Shown: positions 24,595-33,680, numbered from the stretch's first letter. The stretch is 43,547 bases of DNA from Candidatus Hydrogenedentota bacterium (GCA_016791475.1 JAEUWI010000057.1:1-43547); one strand, 5' to 3'. Program-made: numbers and translations. The notes: generated from the sequence alone by a model not told the origin.

Positions 24595-24663
24595 CTAGGT
24601 CCGCAACTGATGGCCTCCCGAACCTATTTAATCGTTCCACCGGATAAACCGCTTCCCGACTTC

Positions 24664-24702
24664 TTGACGCCCCGGGCAGAATAGACTAAACTTAGTTTAG
24701 TC
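24664..24702 (+). promoter_or_regulatory. Phd-VapC promoter with overlapping operator palindrome
   Basis: TTGACG (24664-24669), a 17-bp spacer and TAAACT (24687-24692). A perfect palindrome GACTAAAC-TTA-GTTTAGTC (24684-24702) covers the -10 box, an arrangement expected for autorepression by the antitoxin or the complex. Confidence 0.65.
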
Positions 24703-24718
24703 CATAAAGGTCCATCCC

Positions 24719-24958
24719 ATGAAATCCGTCAATATTCACGAAGCCAAAACTCATTTGTCCCGCCTCCTCCAAGAAGTGTCGGACGGCGAGGAAATTATCA
24801 TCGCCAATGCGGGCAAGCCCATTGCCCGGCTGGTCGCCTATGTCGAGCCCACGGGGCCGCGGACGCCCGGCTGCTGGCGCGGTCAGGTTTGGATGGCGGA
24901 CGATTTCGATGAGACGCCCGAGGACATCATCAATTCGTTCTATGGTGAAGAAACGTGA
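24719..24958 (+). CDS. Phd/YefM-type antitoxin
   Basis: A 79-residue antitoxin. The N-terminal DNA-binding and dimer region KSVNIHEAKTHLSRLLQEV and the hairpin EEIIIANAGKPIARLV are classic for the Phd/YefM fold. The C-terminal tail (FDETPEDIINSFYG) should wrap the toxin. An AAAGG Shine-Dalgarno precedes the ATG. The stop overlaps the toxin GTG by four bases. The palindrome at 24684-24702 just upstream is the probable operator. Confidence 0.93.
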   Translation: MKSVNIHEAKTHLSRLLQEVSDGEEIIIANAGKPIARLVAYVEPTGPRTPGCWRGQVWMADDFDETPEDIINSFYGEET

Positions 24959-25332
24959 ACCTGCTGCTGGACACCCACGCCGTACTGTGGTGGCTTGCGG
25001 ACGATCCGGCGCTGTCCAGCGAAGCGCGGCGCGCGATAGGCGACGCTGCGAATGACGTTTGTGTCAGCCCGGTCACGCCTTGGGAAATCGCGATCAAATC
25101 TTCAGCGGGCAAGCTCAAGGCGCCGGATAACCTGCTGGAAGCACTCAGGGCTAATCGCTTTCGGGAACTCCCCATTTCTCTCGTGCACGCGGAAAGGGCG
25201 GGCACCCTTCCACCCTGGCACCGCGATCCCTTCGACCGAATGTTGATTGCTCAGGCGTTAACAGAAGGCCTTACGCTGGTCACCCGTGATCGCGTCTTCG
25301 AGCAATACGATGTGAACGTTTTGCGGGCCTGA
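24955..25332 (+). CDS. vapC: PIN-domain ribonuclease toxin (VapC)
   Basis: A 125-residue PIN-domain toxin that should cleave RNA, commonly tRNA or rRNA, when freed from its antitoxin. The acidic metal site is complete: D6 in LLLDTHA, E44 in PWEIAIK, D94 in DPFDRML and D112 in TRD. The GTG start overlaps the antitoxin stop. The length is normal for the subfamily paired with Phd-type antitoxins, and no disruption is visible. Confidence 0.93.
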   Translation: MNLLLDTHAVLWWLADDPALSSEARRAIGDAANDVCVSPVTPWEIAIKSSAGKLKAPDNLLEALRANRFRELPISLVHAERAGTLPPWHRDPFDRMLIAQALTEGLTLVTRDRVFEQYDVNVLRA

Positions 25333-25491
25333 AGCCGCTCGTTCCCAAGCTCTGCCTGGTCGAAGATGCGCATGCCGATGGACTTAGTAGCGCGAATATT
25401 GCTATTCTAAGGCCTTTCCATAACGCCTTTTAGCGCCCAGCCGTGCCTTCGCGCGGTGCGTGCATTTTCGACTTTTACAGGACTCCAGATC

Positions 25492-27315
25492 ATGTGCAGC
25501 CAGCCCCACGACGACCCGAAGCAGACTTTTATTTACAAATTACGCCATTCGCTGGCCCATATCATGGCGCAGGCGGTGCTCACGATTCGTCCGAAGGCAA
25601 AAATGGCCTTTGGTCCGCCGGTGGAATTTGGCTTTTATTATGACTTCGACTTCGGTGCGGAGCCCATCGGCGAGCGGGATCTGGAACAGATCGAAAACGC
25701 GATGCGCAAGATCATCAAGGAAAAGCAGCCCTTCGAGCAGTCCTTCAAGACCCTGGACGAGGCGAAGGCGGTCCTGAGCCCCACCGACCAAACCTACAAG
25801 ATTGAATATGCCCAGGAGCTGGTGGAGAGCGGCCGCGCGGGCGATGAGGGCCTCGGCTTCTATGTGAATGGGCCCTTCACCGATCTCTGCGAGGGCCCCC
25901 ACCTGGCCCACACGGGCGAGGTGCCCAAGGCCTGCTTCAAGCTGGACCGAATCTCGGGCAGCTACTGGCGCGGCAGCGAGAAGAATCCGATGCTCACCCG
26001 CATCTACGGGCTGGCTTTTGAATCGAAGGACGAACTGGACGATTACATCGCGCGGCGCAAGCTGGCCATGGAGCGGGACCACCGCAAGCTGGGCCAGGAG
26101 TTGGACCTCTTCTTTATGGACGAGGAAGTGGGCGTGGGCCTGCCCATGTGGATGCCGAATGGCGCCGTGGTGCGGGACGAATTGGAGCAGTGGGCGCGGG
26201 AGATCGAATTCCGCGCGGGCTACCAGCGCGTGAGCACCCCGGCGATTACCCGGGGCGAACTCTACCACCGTTCGGGCCACCTCCCCTACTACGCCGACTC
26301 CATGTATCCCGCGATGGTGGTGGACGAACACGACGAGTATTACCTGCGCCCCATGAACTGCCCGCACCACCACAAGATTTACGGCGCGCGCCCCCACTCC
26401 TACCGCGACCTGCCCCTGCGCCTGGCGGAATACGGCAACACCTACCGCTATGAGAAGCACGGCTCCCTCGCGGGCCTGCTGCGCGTCCGCGCCATGTGCA
26501 TGAACGACGCCCACATCTACTGCACCCCGGAGCAGGTGGAACAGGAATTCCGCTCGGTGATGGACATGTACACCTATTACTATGGCCACCTGCGCATGGG
26601 CAACTTCCGCGTACGCCTGAGCCTGCACGATCCCGCTTCGGACAAATTTGCGGGCAAGACCGAAGAGTGGCTCAAGAGCGAGGCGGTCGTCCGCGATGTG
26701 CTCAACAAACTCGGTGTGGAGTATGAAGAAGAAAAGGGTGAAGCCGCCTTCTACGGTCCCAAGATCGACATCCAGGTGAAGAACCTCCTGGGCCGCGAAG
26801 AGACCGTGTCCACCTGCCAGCTCGACTTCGTGGTGGCGGATCGCTTTGACCTGAAATACGTCGACGCCAATGGCGAACAACAGACCCCCTTCATCATCCA
26901 CCGCGCGCCGCTGAGCACCCACGAGCGCATGATCAGCTTCCTTATCGAGCTTTACGGCGGGGCCTTCCCCACCTGGATGGCCCCCCTCCAGGTCAAGCTC
27001 ATCCCCGTCAACGACGACGTGGCCGACTACGCCCAGGAAATCGCCGCCGACCTCCGCGAGAACCTCTTCCGCGCCGAGATCGACGACAGCAACGAGAGCT
27101 TCAACAAGAAGATCCGCAACGCCATCACCCACAAGGTGCCGAATATCTGGATCATCGGCAACAAGGAAAAAGAGAACCGCACCATCACCTGGCGGCGGTA
27201 TTGCTCGAAGGACCAGCTCAGCGTGGACATCGGCGACGCGCAGATGGCCCTGGAGCGCATGCGCGGCGAGCGGATGATGGACAATTTCGAGGACGTGGCG
27301 TTGCCGTTGGGGTGA
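25492..27315 (+). CDS. thrS: Threonyl-tRNA synthetase without the N-terminal TGS domain
   Basis: A 607-residue class II synthetase that attaches threonine to tRNA-Thr. It begins directly at the editing domain (HSLAH, H19 and H23; CEGPH supplies the Cys-His partner), so the usual N-terminal TGS domain of about 60 residues is missing. Motif 2 is recognisable (PMNCPHHHKIYG, SYRDLPLRLAEYGNTYRYE), but the usual FTQDDAHIF reads MCMNDAHIYC. The zinc ligands Cys, His (DAHIYC) and His (IHRAPL) are present, as is the C-terminal anticodon domain. The ATG at 25492 is weakly supported by AGGA; a longer in-frame start at 25456 is possible. A strong terminator follows. Confidence 0.93.
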   Translation: MCSQPHDDPKQTFIYKLRHSLAHIMAQAVLTIRPKAKMAFGPPVEFGFYYDFDFGAEPIGERDLEQIENAMRKIIKEKQPFEQSFKTLDEAKAVLSPTDQTYKIEYAQELVESGRAGDEGLGFYVNGPFTDLCEGPHLAHTGEVPKACFKLDRISGSYWRGSEKNPMLTRIYGLAFESKDELDDYIARRKLAMERDHRKLGQELDLFFMDEEVGVGLPMWMPNGAVVRDELEQWAREIEFRAGYQRVSTPAITRGELYHRSGHLPYYADSMYPAMVVDEHDEYYLRPMNCPHHHKIYGARPHSYRDLPLRLAEYGNTYRYEKHGSLAGLLRVRAMCMNDAHIYCTPEQVEQEFRSVMDMYTYYYGHLRMGNFRVRLSLHDPASDKFAGKTEEWLKSEAVVRDVLNKLGVEYEEEKGEAAFYGPKIDIQVKNLLGREETVSTCQLDFVVADRFDLKYVDANGEQQTPFIIHRAPLSTHERMISFLIELYGGAFPTWMAPLQVKLIPVNDDVADYAQEIAADLRENLFRAEIDDSNESFNKKIRNAITHKVPNIWIIGNKEKENRTITWRRYCSKDQLSVDIGDAQMALERMRGERMMDNFEDVALPLG

Positions 27316-27344
27316 CGGGGAAGAATAGCCGCGAGAAAAGATGA

Positions 27345-27378
27345 AGGGCGCAAAGAGGCGATGGTCTCTTTGCGCCCT
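27345..27378. terminator. Terminator after thrS
   Basis: AGGGCGCAAAGAG (27345-27357) pairs perfectly with CTCTTTGCGCCCT (27366-27378) over an 8-base loop, followed by ATTATTT on the plus strand. It lies between convergent thrS and hepT and may serve both. Confidence 0.8.
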
Positions 27379-27404
27379 ATTATTTCAGATATGCGGCAAG
27401 CGCC

Positions 27405-27741
27405 TCACTCTGGCGCTTTGGGTAACAGGGCAAGTAGGGCCGCGACGAGCTTCGGTACATCCCGTGTAGCCGTAGTCCAAAGCACTTCCAGTACGATTTC
27501 GTCGTAGTTGTGTGCGATGACATTCCGATTTCCGATGATGTATTTCCACGGAATTTCCGGATGAGCGTCACGGAAGGGTTCGGAAACTCGGCGGGCGGCT
27601 TCGCCGATGATCTCGAGTGCTCGTTCGAGTGCAAGCTGGCGCATGCGCTCGGTCTTTTCATCGCCCAGTTTTTTCCATGACGACACGCGCAAACCTCAAC
27701 ATGTCGTTCAGGTAGCCGATGTCGCGGTCGTCAGGCTGCAT
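27405..27741 (-). pseudogene. hepT: HepT-like toxin, split by a single-base frameshift
   Basis: HepT is a HEPN-type RNase toxin. The N-terminal fragment (ATG at 27741, QPDDRDIGYLNDMLRFARVV) stops at 27658. The rest of the protein continues in another frame (LGDEKTERMRQLALERAL, then EIIGEAARRVSEPF and RNVIAHNY) to the stop at 27405. Removing one A from a run of six (27669-27674) restores a continuous frame of normal length. The catalytic Rx4HxY motif (RNVIAHNY) is intact downstream. The choices are a genuine mutation that silences the toxin, slippage-dependent expression, or a homopolymer sequencing error. The start overlaps the end of mntA by 11 bases. Confidence 0.8.
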
Positions 27742-28036
27742 AAAGAATTTCCCTCCGATCCAGAATCTCCTTACGGCGGAAGGGATTGTTCAGACCCTCT
27801 TTGATGACCAAGTCCACCTTCCGGGCGTAAAGTCCTTCAAGCTCTTCAGCCATTTCGGAGATATCCCACAGGCCTATCTCGGGATGCTCCTGAAAGCTGA
27901 CCAGCACGTCCACGTCGCTGTCGGGGCGAAAATCATCGCGGAGGACGGAGCCGAAGAGGGAGAACTCGCGCACGCGCCATTTCCTGCAGAAGGCTTCGAT
28001 CTGCTCTTGCGGTATGGCGATTCTGGGCTGGCTCAT
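27731..28036 (-). CDS. mntA: MntA-like nucleotidyltransferase antitoxin
   Basis: A 101-residue minimal nucleotidyltransferase. The catalytic motif is a perfect GSx10DxD (G29, S30, D41, D43 in FGSVLRDDFRPDSDVDVLV). In characterised MntA-HepT pairs this enzyme adds AMP to the Tyr of the HepT RNase motif and so silences it. The ATG at 28036 is eight bases after AGGAG; an ATG two codons upstream sits too close to it. The gene looks intact although its toxin partner is frameshifted. Confidence 0.9.
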   Translation of the reverse strand: MSQPRIAIPQEQIEAFCRKWRVREFSLFGSVLRDDFRPDSDVDVLVSFQEHPEIGLWDISEMAEELEGLYARKVDLVIKEGLNNPFRRKEILDRREILYAA

Positions 28037-28139
28037 TTTCATATCTCCTGCAACGGGACAAGGGTACTTTCTCGCGACCCTATTGTACCGCGCCACGGCA
28101 ACCATTGGAAATGCGCACTTTGGGAATCACCACGGGTTT

Positions 28140-30875
28140 TCATTTCATTGGCGGTGCGGGCGCGGTGATCTCGTAGGTGCCGGAGCCGAGGGTGGCGGCT
28201 ACGCGTTTGCCTTCTTTGCGCACCTCGCTGGCCAGGGGATTCTCCGCCAGAGGCTTTCCTTCGAGCATCACCGTTGCGGGGTCGTCGGCAGTGAGCATGA
28301 CGTTGGCGGTGGTGTTGGGCGGGATGGTGATGGTGTAGGTGGCTTTGCCGCCTTCGCGCTTCCAGTTGGATTCGACGCGGCCGTAGAGGGTTTCGCGTGC
28401 GCCGTTCACATGGGTAAGGTCGCCGACGAGGGCGGGGCGGATGATGAAGTGCTGAAAGCCGGGATGGGCGGGGTCGAGCTGGATGCCTGCGAGGCCCTGG
28501 ATGAACCACATGCCCACGGAGATGAGGGTGTCGTGGATGTGGGAGTTGTCGCCGTTCCATTCTTCCCAGATGGTGGTTGCGTCATTCGCGCGCATGTGGC
28601 CCCAGCCGGGGTAGTCGGGTTGGGAGGCGACGCTGTAGAGGAGGTCGCTGTTGTCGGTGTCGGTTAGATAGCGGAACATGAAGTAGGTTCCGTGCATGCC
28701 GGTGTTAAGGTGACCCTTTTGCTTTACGAGGATGGATTCGCGGAGGGCGTTCATGACGGCGTCGCGCTTGTCTTCGGGGGTGATGTTGAAGAGTAGAGGC
28801 ATGGCGAGGTAGGGCTGTTCGCCGTTGACGTAGGTTGCGCCATCGGGATTGAGGAAGCGCTCGTGGAGTCGGGCGGCGAGCTCCTGGGCTTGTTTCGTGT
28901 AGTTGGCGGCATCGTCCGGCTTACCGAGGAGCGCGGCCGTCTGGGCGGCAAGTTGGAGGTTATGGACGTAGTAGGCGTTGTTGAAGAAGAGGGTGGAGTT
29001 TTCATCCACGCGGCTGTCCGCGCCCTGGCCTCGGTTGGGGGATACCCAGTCGCCGAGGAAGGACCACTCCTGGCTGGTATAGCCGACGCCGAAGTAGGGG
29101 GCTAGGATGCCGTCTTTCTGCTTGGTTTCGAGGAAGGCGAGCCAGCGCTGCATGGTGGGGTAGGACTCTTCGAGCACGCGGGTGTCGCCGTACTGCTGGT
29201 AGACCATCCAGGGCATGGTAACGCAGATGCCGCTCCAGGCGGGTCCGCCGCCTGCGATCTGGGCATTGGGCGCGGTGTGGGGCAGGTCGCCGTCGGGAGC
29301 CTGGGTGTCGCGCCAGTCGCGGAGCCATTTGCTGTAGAGGGGGGCGGTCATGAAATTCGTCATACCCATTTCCATGGAGGTGCCGGAATCGCCACCGTAG
29401 CCCAGGCGCTCGCGGTGGGGGCAGTCGACCACATAGCTGCCGAGGGTGAGGCAGCGATAAGTCCAGTTGGCGGTATCGTAGATCCAGTTCAGCAGATCGT
29501 TGGAGCTGGAGAACTCGGACGTGGCCGCGTAGTCGGTGGAGATCCAGTGGCCGGTGATATCCTCAATGGAGGGTGCAGCTTCCAGGCCCTTCACGATGAC
29601 ATAGCGGAAGGCGTGGTAGTTGAAACGGGTCTTGAAGGTCTGTGCTTTCGGGCCGCTGAATACGAATTCATCGTACTGGTTGTAGCTCTGGAGCTTGCCA
29701 TTGTCGAGGAACTTGTCGCCGTAGTCCAGTCGGATTTCCATGCCTTCGGGTCCCCCTTTGGGGAAGCGGTATTCGAGCCAGCCGCTGAAGTTCTTGCCCA
29801 TGTCGACGAGCCAGGTGCCGTCCTCCTGCTTCTTCACGGACCGGGCGGGGATATCGCCCAGCACGCGGTTGGGCTCGGAGATCTGGGCGGCGATGATGGG
29901 CGTGGGCGGGTCGTATTGCACGGCGTTGCCCCAGGCGCTGTCGTCGAATTTCACGGCGGCCCAGTCTGGATTCTCCAGGCGGCTGTCATAGCGCTCGCCG
30001 CCGTATTGTCCGCTCTCCAGCTTGCCCAACGGCGTAATGGGGCTTTTGGCGGCCTTCCAAGTGGTGTCCGTGACGATGACCTGTGGCGCGGCTCCGCCGA
30101 TTTCGAACTGGGCGCGCACGAGGGGACCCTTCGTGGAAGCGGCGGCAAGCAGGCGACCGGACCAGCCCCGACCGAGCCAGAGGGCGATGGTGTTGTCGCC
30201 CTTTTTCAGGTAACCGCTGATGTCGTGGGTCAGGTAAAGGCCGCGCTTGCCATAGTCGCTCACCGCGGGTGTCAGCACGTAGTCATCGACTTTCTTGCCG
30301 TTGACGTAGAGCTCGTAGTAGCCCAGGGCACAGACGTAGGCGACCGCTTTCTCGGGGGCGGCGTCGAGGGTAATGTTCTTGCGCAGCCAGGGCAGGGGGC
30401 CTGCGTTGTCTTCGATCCAATCCGCGCCGATCCACTGACCGGTCCAGTCCTCCGGCGTAAGGAGCCCCATGGACCAGTGGGCAGTCTCGCTCCATTTGCC
30501 GGGCTTGCTATCCTGCCCCCAGACGCGGACTTTCCAGTAGCAGAACTGACGCGAAGTGAGGGGGGCCCCAGCGTAAACCACGTGAGTCGAATCATCGCTT
30601 TCGATTTTTCCGCTGTCCCACAGATCGGCCTTGCCCTCCTTGAGCAGTTCGGGCGACGAAGCAACCAGCACGTGCCAGGCGGTCTGGCGCACGCCGCGCT
30701 CTTTGCTTTCGAGCTTCCAGCCGAGGCGCGGGACGTCAGAATCGATGCCGAGGGGGTTGGTGCGGTATTCGCAGCGGAGGTCGGTGGTGGAGAGCGCCAT
30801 GGCGTCTGCGGCGGTCATCAGACCTGAGACCAGGCACAATACGAAGAGGGTGGAGAAAATTTTCCTGGAAGTCAT
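28140..30875 (-). CDS. Secreted alpha-L-rhamnosidase, glycoside hydrolase family 78
   Basis: A 911-residue exported enzyme that should release terminal alpha-L-rhamnose from plant or microbial glycans. A signal peptide (TLFVLCLVSGLMTAADAMA) is followed by the N-terminal beta domains (TDLRCEYRTNPLGID; FCYWKVRVWGQDSKPGKWSE; LYVNGKKVDDYVLTP). The catalytic six-hairpin barrel begins near VVDCPHRERLGYGGDSGTS, the region carrying the general acid. It continues through EEWNGDNSHIHDT, and a C-terminal beta domain closes the protein. AAGGGA precedes the ATG at 30875. It lies downstream of the PPC-like gene on the same strand, but a hairpin between them suggests separate transcripts. Confidence 0.93.
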   Translation of the reverse strand: MTSRKIFSTLFVLCLVSGLMTAADAMALSTTDLRCEYRTNPLGIDSDVPRLGWKLESKERGVRQTAWHVLVASSPELLKEGKADLWDSGKIESDDSTHVVYAGAPLTSRQFCYWKVRVWGQDSKPGKWSETAHWSMGLLTPEDWTGQWIGADWIEDNAGPLPWLRKNITLDAAPEKAVAYVCALGYYELYVNGKKVDDYVLTPAVSDYGKRGLYLTHDISGYLKKGDNTIALWLGRGWSGRLLAAASTKGPLVRAQFEIGGAAPQVIVTDTTWKAAKSPITPLGKLESGQYGGERYDSRLENPDWAAVKFDDSAWGNAVQYDPPTPIIAAQISEPNRVLGDIPARSVKKQEDGTWLVDMGKNFSGWLEYRFPKGGPEGMEIRLDYGDKFLDNGKLQSYNQYDEFVFSGPKAQTFKTRFNYHAFRYVIVKGLEAAPSIEDITGHWISTDYAATSEFSSSNDLLNWIYDTANWTYRCLTLGSYVVDCPHRERLGYGGDSGTSMEMGMTNFMTAPLYSKWLRDWRDTQAPDGDLPHTAPNAQIAGGGPAWSGICVTMPWMVYQQYGDTRVLEESYPTMQRWLAFLETKQKDGILAPYFGVGYTSQEWSFLGDWVSPNRGQGADSRVDENSTLFFNNAYYVHNLQLAAQTAALLGKPDDAANYTKQAQELAARLHERFLNPDGATYVNGEQPYLAMPLLFNITPEDKRDAVMNALRESILVKQKGHLNTGMHGTYFMFRYLTDTDNSDLLYSVASQPDYPGWGHMRANDATTIWEEWNGDNSHIHDTLISVGMWFIQGLAGIQLDPAHPGFQHFIIRPALVGDLTHVNGARETLYGRVESNWKREGGKATYTITIPPNTTANVMLTADDPATVMLEGKPLAENPLASEVRKEGKRVAATLGSGTYEITAPAPPMK

Positions 30876-31050
30876 GGTATTCCCTTCTGGCAATCGGTGG
30901 GGAATCCGGGCGCGTAACATTCGGCTGGATTCGGCCCCGATCATAGGCCGCGACTCCGTGCGTTGTCCAGTGTCTATAGCGCTTTCATTGCAGAACTGGG
31001 CTGATCGCGGGACGCTCATTGCAGGCGAGCGAATCCGCCTCATGCGATTG

Positions 31051-31085
31051 CGCCGTGCCACGAAGCGTAACTTCATGGCACGGCG
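31051..31085 (-). terminator. Hairpin after the PPC-like gene
   Basis: GCCGTGCCACGAAG (31052-31065) pairs with CTTCATGGCACGGC (31071-31084) with one mismatch and a 5-base loop. No strong T-run follows. It probably ends the upstream minus-strand transcript. Confidence 0.6.
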
Positions 31086-31122
31086 TTGTCGACAGGCTGG
31101 CGCGATAGCGAATGGAGACGGC

Positions 31123-32271
31123 TTATCGCGCGATGATCTTAACCTTCAGGGAGTACTCCGCCTTTTCCCCGTTTTTCGCGGCGGGTTTCACCAGGAAAGG
31201 CCGAATCAGGTAGGTGCCATCGGTGTTGACGTCGATGGACGAGATAGACCCGTCGACCTCGCCGCGGTGCAGGGCGGCGCCGCTGGTGTCCGACACATCG
31301 ATCACGTTGAAATAGGCCGAGGTGCTGGTCGTGGTCATTTCCACGTGGAGAGTCGAGCCCTTCGGAACATCCACGCCGTAGCAGTCGCTGTTGTAGCCGT
31401 TGATGTAGCCCTTGCTGATGACTTTGGTGGCACCCGAAGCGATTTCGAGCATGGTCAGGGCCTCGTCCGGTGTCAAGAGCGCCTGGGCCGCCTTGGCGCC
31501 GGTATGGGCTCCGCCCGACGGCGTGGTGGCGGCGGTACCGCTGTCGATCTGAATCTTCAGTCCGTACTCGGCCTTTTCGCCCCGCTTGGCGGCGGGGGAT
31601 TCCAGAAATGGCCGGATCAGGTAGGTGCCATCCACGGAAGCCGCGACGCTCGCCTCGGGGCCCTCCACCTCACCGCGATGCACGGCGGCGCCGCTCTTGT
31701 CGGAGACATCGACGACATTGAAGTAGGCCGACTTGCTCTTCGTAGTCATTTCCACGCGGAGTGTGGCGCCTTTTGGCACGGACACACCGTAGACATCGGT
31801 CTTGTAACCCGTAATGACGGCTTTGTTGATTACTTTGGTGGCGCCCGGCTTGACGTCGAGCATGGTAAGGGCCTCATCGCTGGTGAGCATGGACTGGGCG
31901 GCTTTCTCGCCGCTCTGCGCGTTCAGGGCTTCGCCGAGACCAATCAGAACCTCGCCGCCGACGTAGCCCCGCTCATAACCGCGCTTGAACGCATCTTCAT
32001 ACTGCGACTCATATTCGCCTTTGTGCTGGCGATAGTCGTTGGGCTTCTTGTCCGCCGCATCCTTCAGTCCGGCGCGATTACCGGCGTGAGCGGCCTTCTT
32101 CTCGGGATCGTCCTTTGCCAGCACGATTCTTTCGGGCGTCGGCACAGCGGCCGCGCCTGCGGGGCGTGCAGCCTGACTCTGGGGAGCAACCAGACTGGCC
32201 AGAATGAAAGCGGCCGTGAGAAGCCCGGCGCGGACGGATGTCGGGGGGGTGAGATAGTCGAGGTGAGACAT
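31123..32271 (-). CDS. Exported protein with two tandem PPC-like domains
   Basis: A 382-residue exported protein. The signal peptide ends near QSQAA (31-35). A charged region with an EYESQYEDAFKRGYERGYVGG stretch follows. Two copies of a beta-sandwich repeat occupy about 127-242 and 264-380 and are roughly two-thirds identical (DEALTML, GATKVI, YGVxVPKG, YFNVxDVSD, DGTYLIRPFL, EKAEY). They resemble bacterial pre-peptidase C-terminal domains, which assist secretion or substrate binding, but no catalytic domain is attached. GGAAAGG lies about seven bases before the ATG. It is divergent from the sialidase-like gene, so the 233-bp gap probably holds both promoters. Confidence 0.8.
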   Translation of the reverse strand: MSHLDYLTPPTSVRAGLLTAAFILASLVAPQSQAARPAGAAAVPTPERIVLAKDDPEKKAAHAGNRAGLKDAADKKPNDYRQHKGEYESQYEDAFKRGYERGYVGGEVLIGLGEALNAQSGEKAAQSMLTSDEALTMLDVKPGATKVINKAVITGYKTDVYGVSVPKGATLRVEMTTKSKSAYFNVVDVSDKSGAAVHRGEVEGPEASVAASVDGTYLIRPFLESPAAKRGEKAEYGLKIQIDSGTAATTPSGGAHTGAKAAQALLTPDEALTMLEIASGATKVISKGYINGYNSDCYGVDVPKGSTLHVEMTTTSTSAYFNVIDVSDTSGAALHRGEVDGSISSIDVNTDGTYLIRPFLVKPAAKNGEKAEYSLKVKIIAR

Positions 32272-32504
32272 GGAGGAGCCTTTCCAGAATGGTTGCAATC
32301 CACACGCCGGAAACGGGCACCAGGCAGCCTTCCCCCGCGGTTCCCACACCGGCACAAATCCCCCATACTCTAACATTGGCCCGAGCAAGTTTCCATCTCG
32401 GAATGCGTCCCGCTGGGGAGAGGTGGCGGATGGGGCGCGCGAATGATGGGACTGGCGACCGGGAATGTGGCAGACTGTGACCTCCGCCCATCTGGAGAAA
32501 TGAC

Positions 32505-33680
32505 ATGGGAATCTCACAAAACATGTTGGTGGCGCTCGCCCTGCTCTGCCCGGTGAGCGCGATCTTTGCGCAGAAAGCGCCCGCTGCGGGAGCCCCCCTG
32601 CCGGTCTATCCGATCTGGGATGAATCCGTGCCCTTTCCGACGCGGGAAGCGCTCGCAACGCCCGATGGGATGACGCGACAGGTAGTTCATCGCGCGGGGA
32701 GCGATGAATTCAATTTTCTGCATGACGTGGCCATTACGGAATACCAAGGCACGCTCTTCGCCGCGTGGTACAACTGTCCCAACGGGGAGATGGAAGGCGC
32801 GTCGGTGATTCGGGGTCGGCGATCGACGGATCAGGGCAAGACGTGGTCCGAGGTGGAGGTGATTGCGGCGGATACGGCGAACCAGGGTGTGATGTATGTT
32901 CCTATTGCGTTCGGGCAGAGCGGTGGGCAGCTCTATGGTTTTATTTCCAATATGATCGGTCCGGATTTGGTAACGCGATGCGAGGTTTTCGTCTATCCCG
33001 GCGCAACGGCCCCCGGTGAGCCCTGGAATTCGAAGGGCTTCATTGCGGATAGCTTTCTCCCCAACAGCGCGGCGCAGCGGCTGCCGGGCGGGGACTTTCT
33101 GATCGCGGGACGCGTGGCCGATGCGCCGGGAACGAAGCCGGAAACCCCGGCGGTGGCGCTGAGCCGAGGGGATGACCTCACGGTGCCCTGGGACATCGTG
33201 CGGCTTCAACGGGACAAGCACCTGCCCGATGGGCACGAATTGAAGTATCCGGAGACGACCGTTATCGTTGAAGAGGATGGTCTTGTGGCCTTCGTCCGCA
33301 ATGACGGCGGCAATGGTCTGATCTACACCGGCGACCCGACCGGCCGCACGTGGTCCGCACCGCACACGGCGAACTTCCGTATTGGCTCGGCCAAGCCCTA
33401 TGCGGGCACGCTGAGCACGGGCCAGCGCTACCTGCTCTACACCACGCCCACGCCGGGTTATCGCGAGCTATTGACGATGGCCATCAGCAAGCCGGGCGAG
33501 CGGCGCTTTTCCAAGGTTTGGCAGATTCACGATGGCCCCGACACGGCGCTGGGCGTGGGGCCGGAGTGGTCCTACCCGTGCGCCTATGAAACTTCCGGGA
33601 ATCTGTACGTGGTCTACACCTCCGAAAAACGCCACGCGATGCTGGCGATTATTCCCGTGGCAAGTCTCGCATCACCTTGA
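32505..33680 (+). CDS. Secreted sialidase-fold (BNR repeat) protein
   Basis: A 391-residue exported protein. A signal peptide (MLVALALLCPVSAIFA) precedes a six-bladed propeller of the sialidase/neuraminidase superfamily. One clear Asp-box is seen (STDQGKTWSEVE), with FRIP-like and further blades including GEPWNSKGF and SLPGGDFLIAG-like sequence. Members cleave sialic acid or other glycans, or only bind them. The catalytic Arg triad and Tyr cannot be fixed by eye, so enzyme activity is uncertain. GGAGA precedes the ATG. A secreted esterase-like gene follows on the same strand about 100 bp on. Confidence 0.8.
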   Translation: MGISQNMLVALALLCPVSAIFAQKAPAAGAPLPVYPIWDESVPFPTREALATPDGMTRQVVHRAGSDEFNFLHDVAITEYQGTLFAAWYNCPNGEMEGASVIRGRRSTDQGKTWSEVEVIAADTANQGVMYVPIAFGQSGGQLYGFISNMIGPDLVTRCEVFVYPGATAPGEPWNSKGFIADSFLPNSAAQRLPGGDFLIAGRVADAPGTKPETPAVALSRGDDLTVPWDIVRLQRDKHLPDGHELKYPETTVIVEEDGLVAFVRNDGGNGLIYTGDPTGRTWSAPHTANFRIGSAKPYAGTLSTGQRYLLYTTPTPGYRELLTMAISKPGERRFSKVWQIHDGPDTALGVGPEWSYPCAYETSGNLYVVYTSEKRHAMLAIIPVASLASP

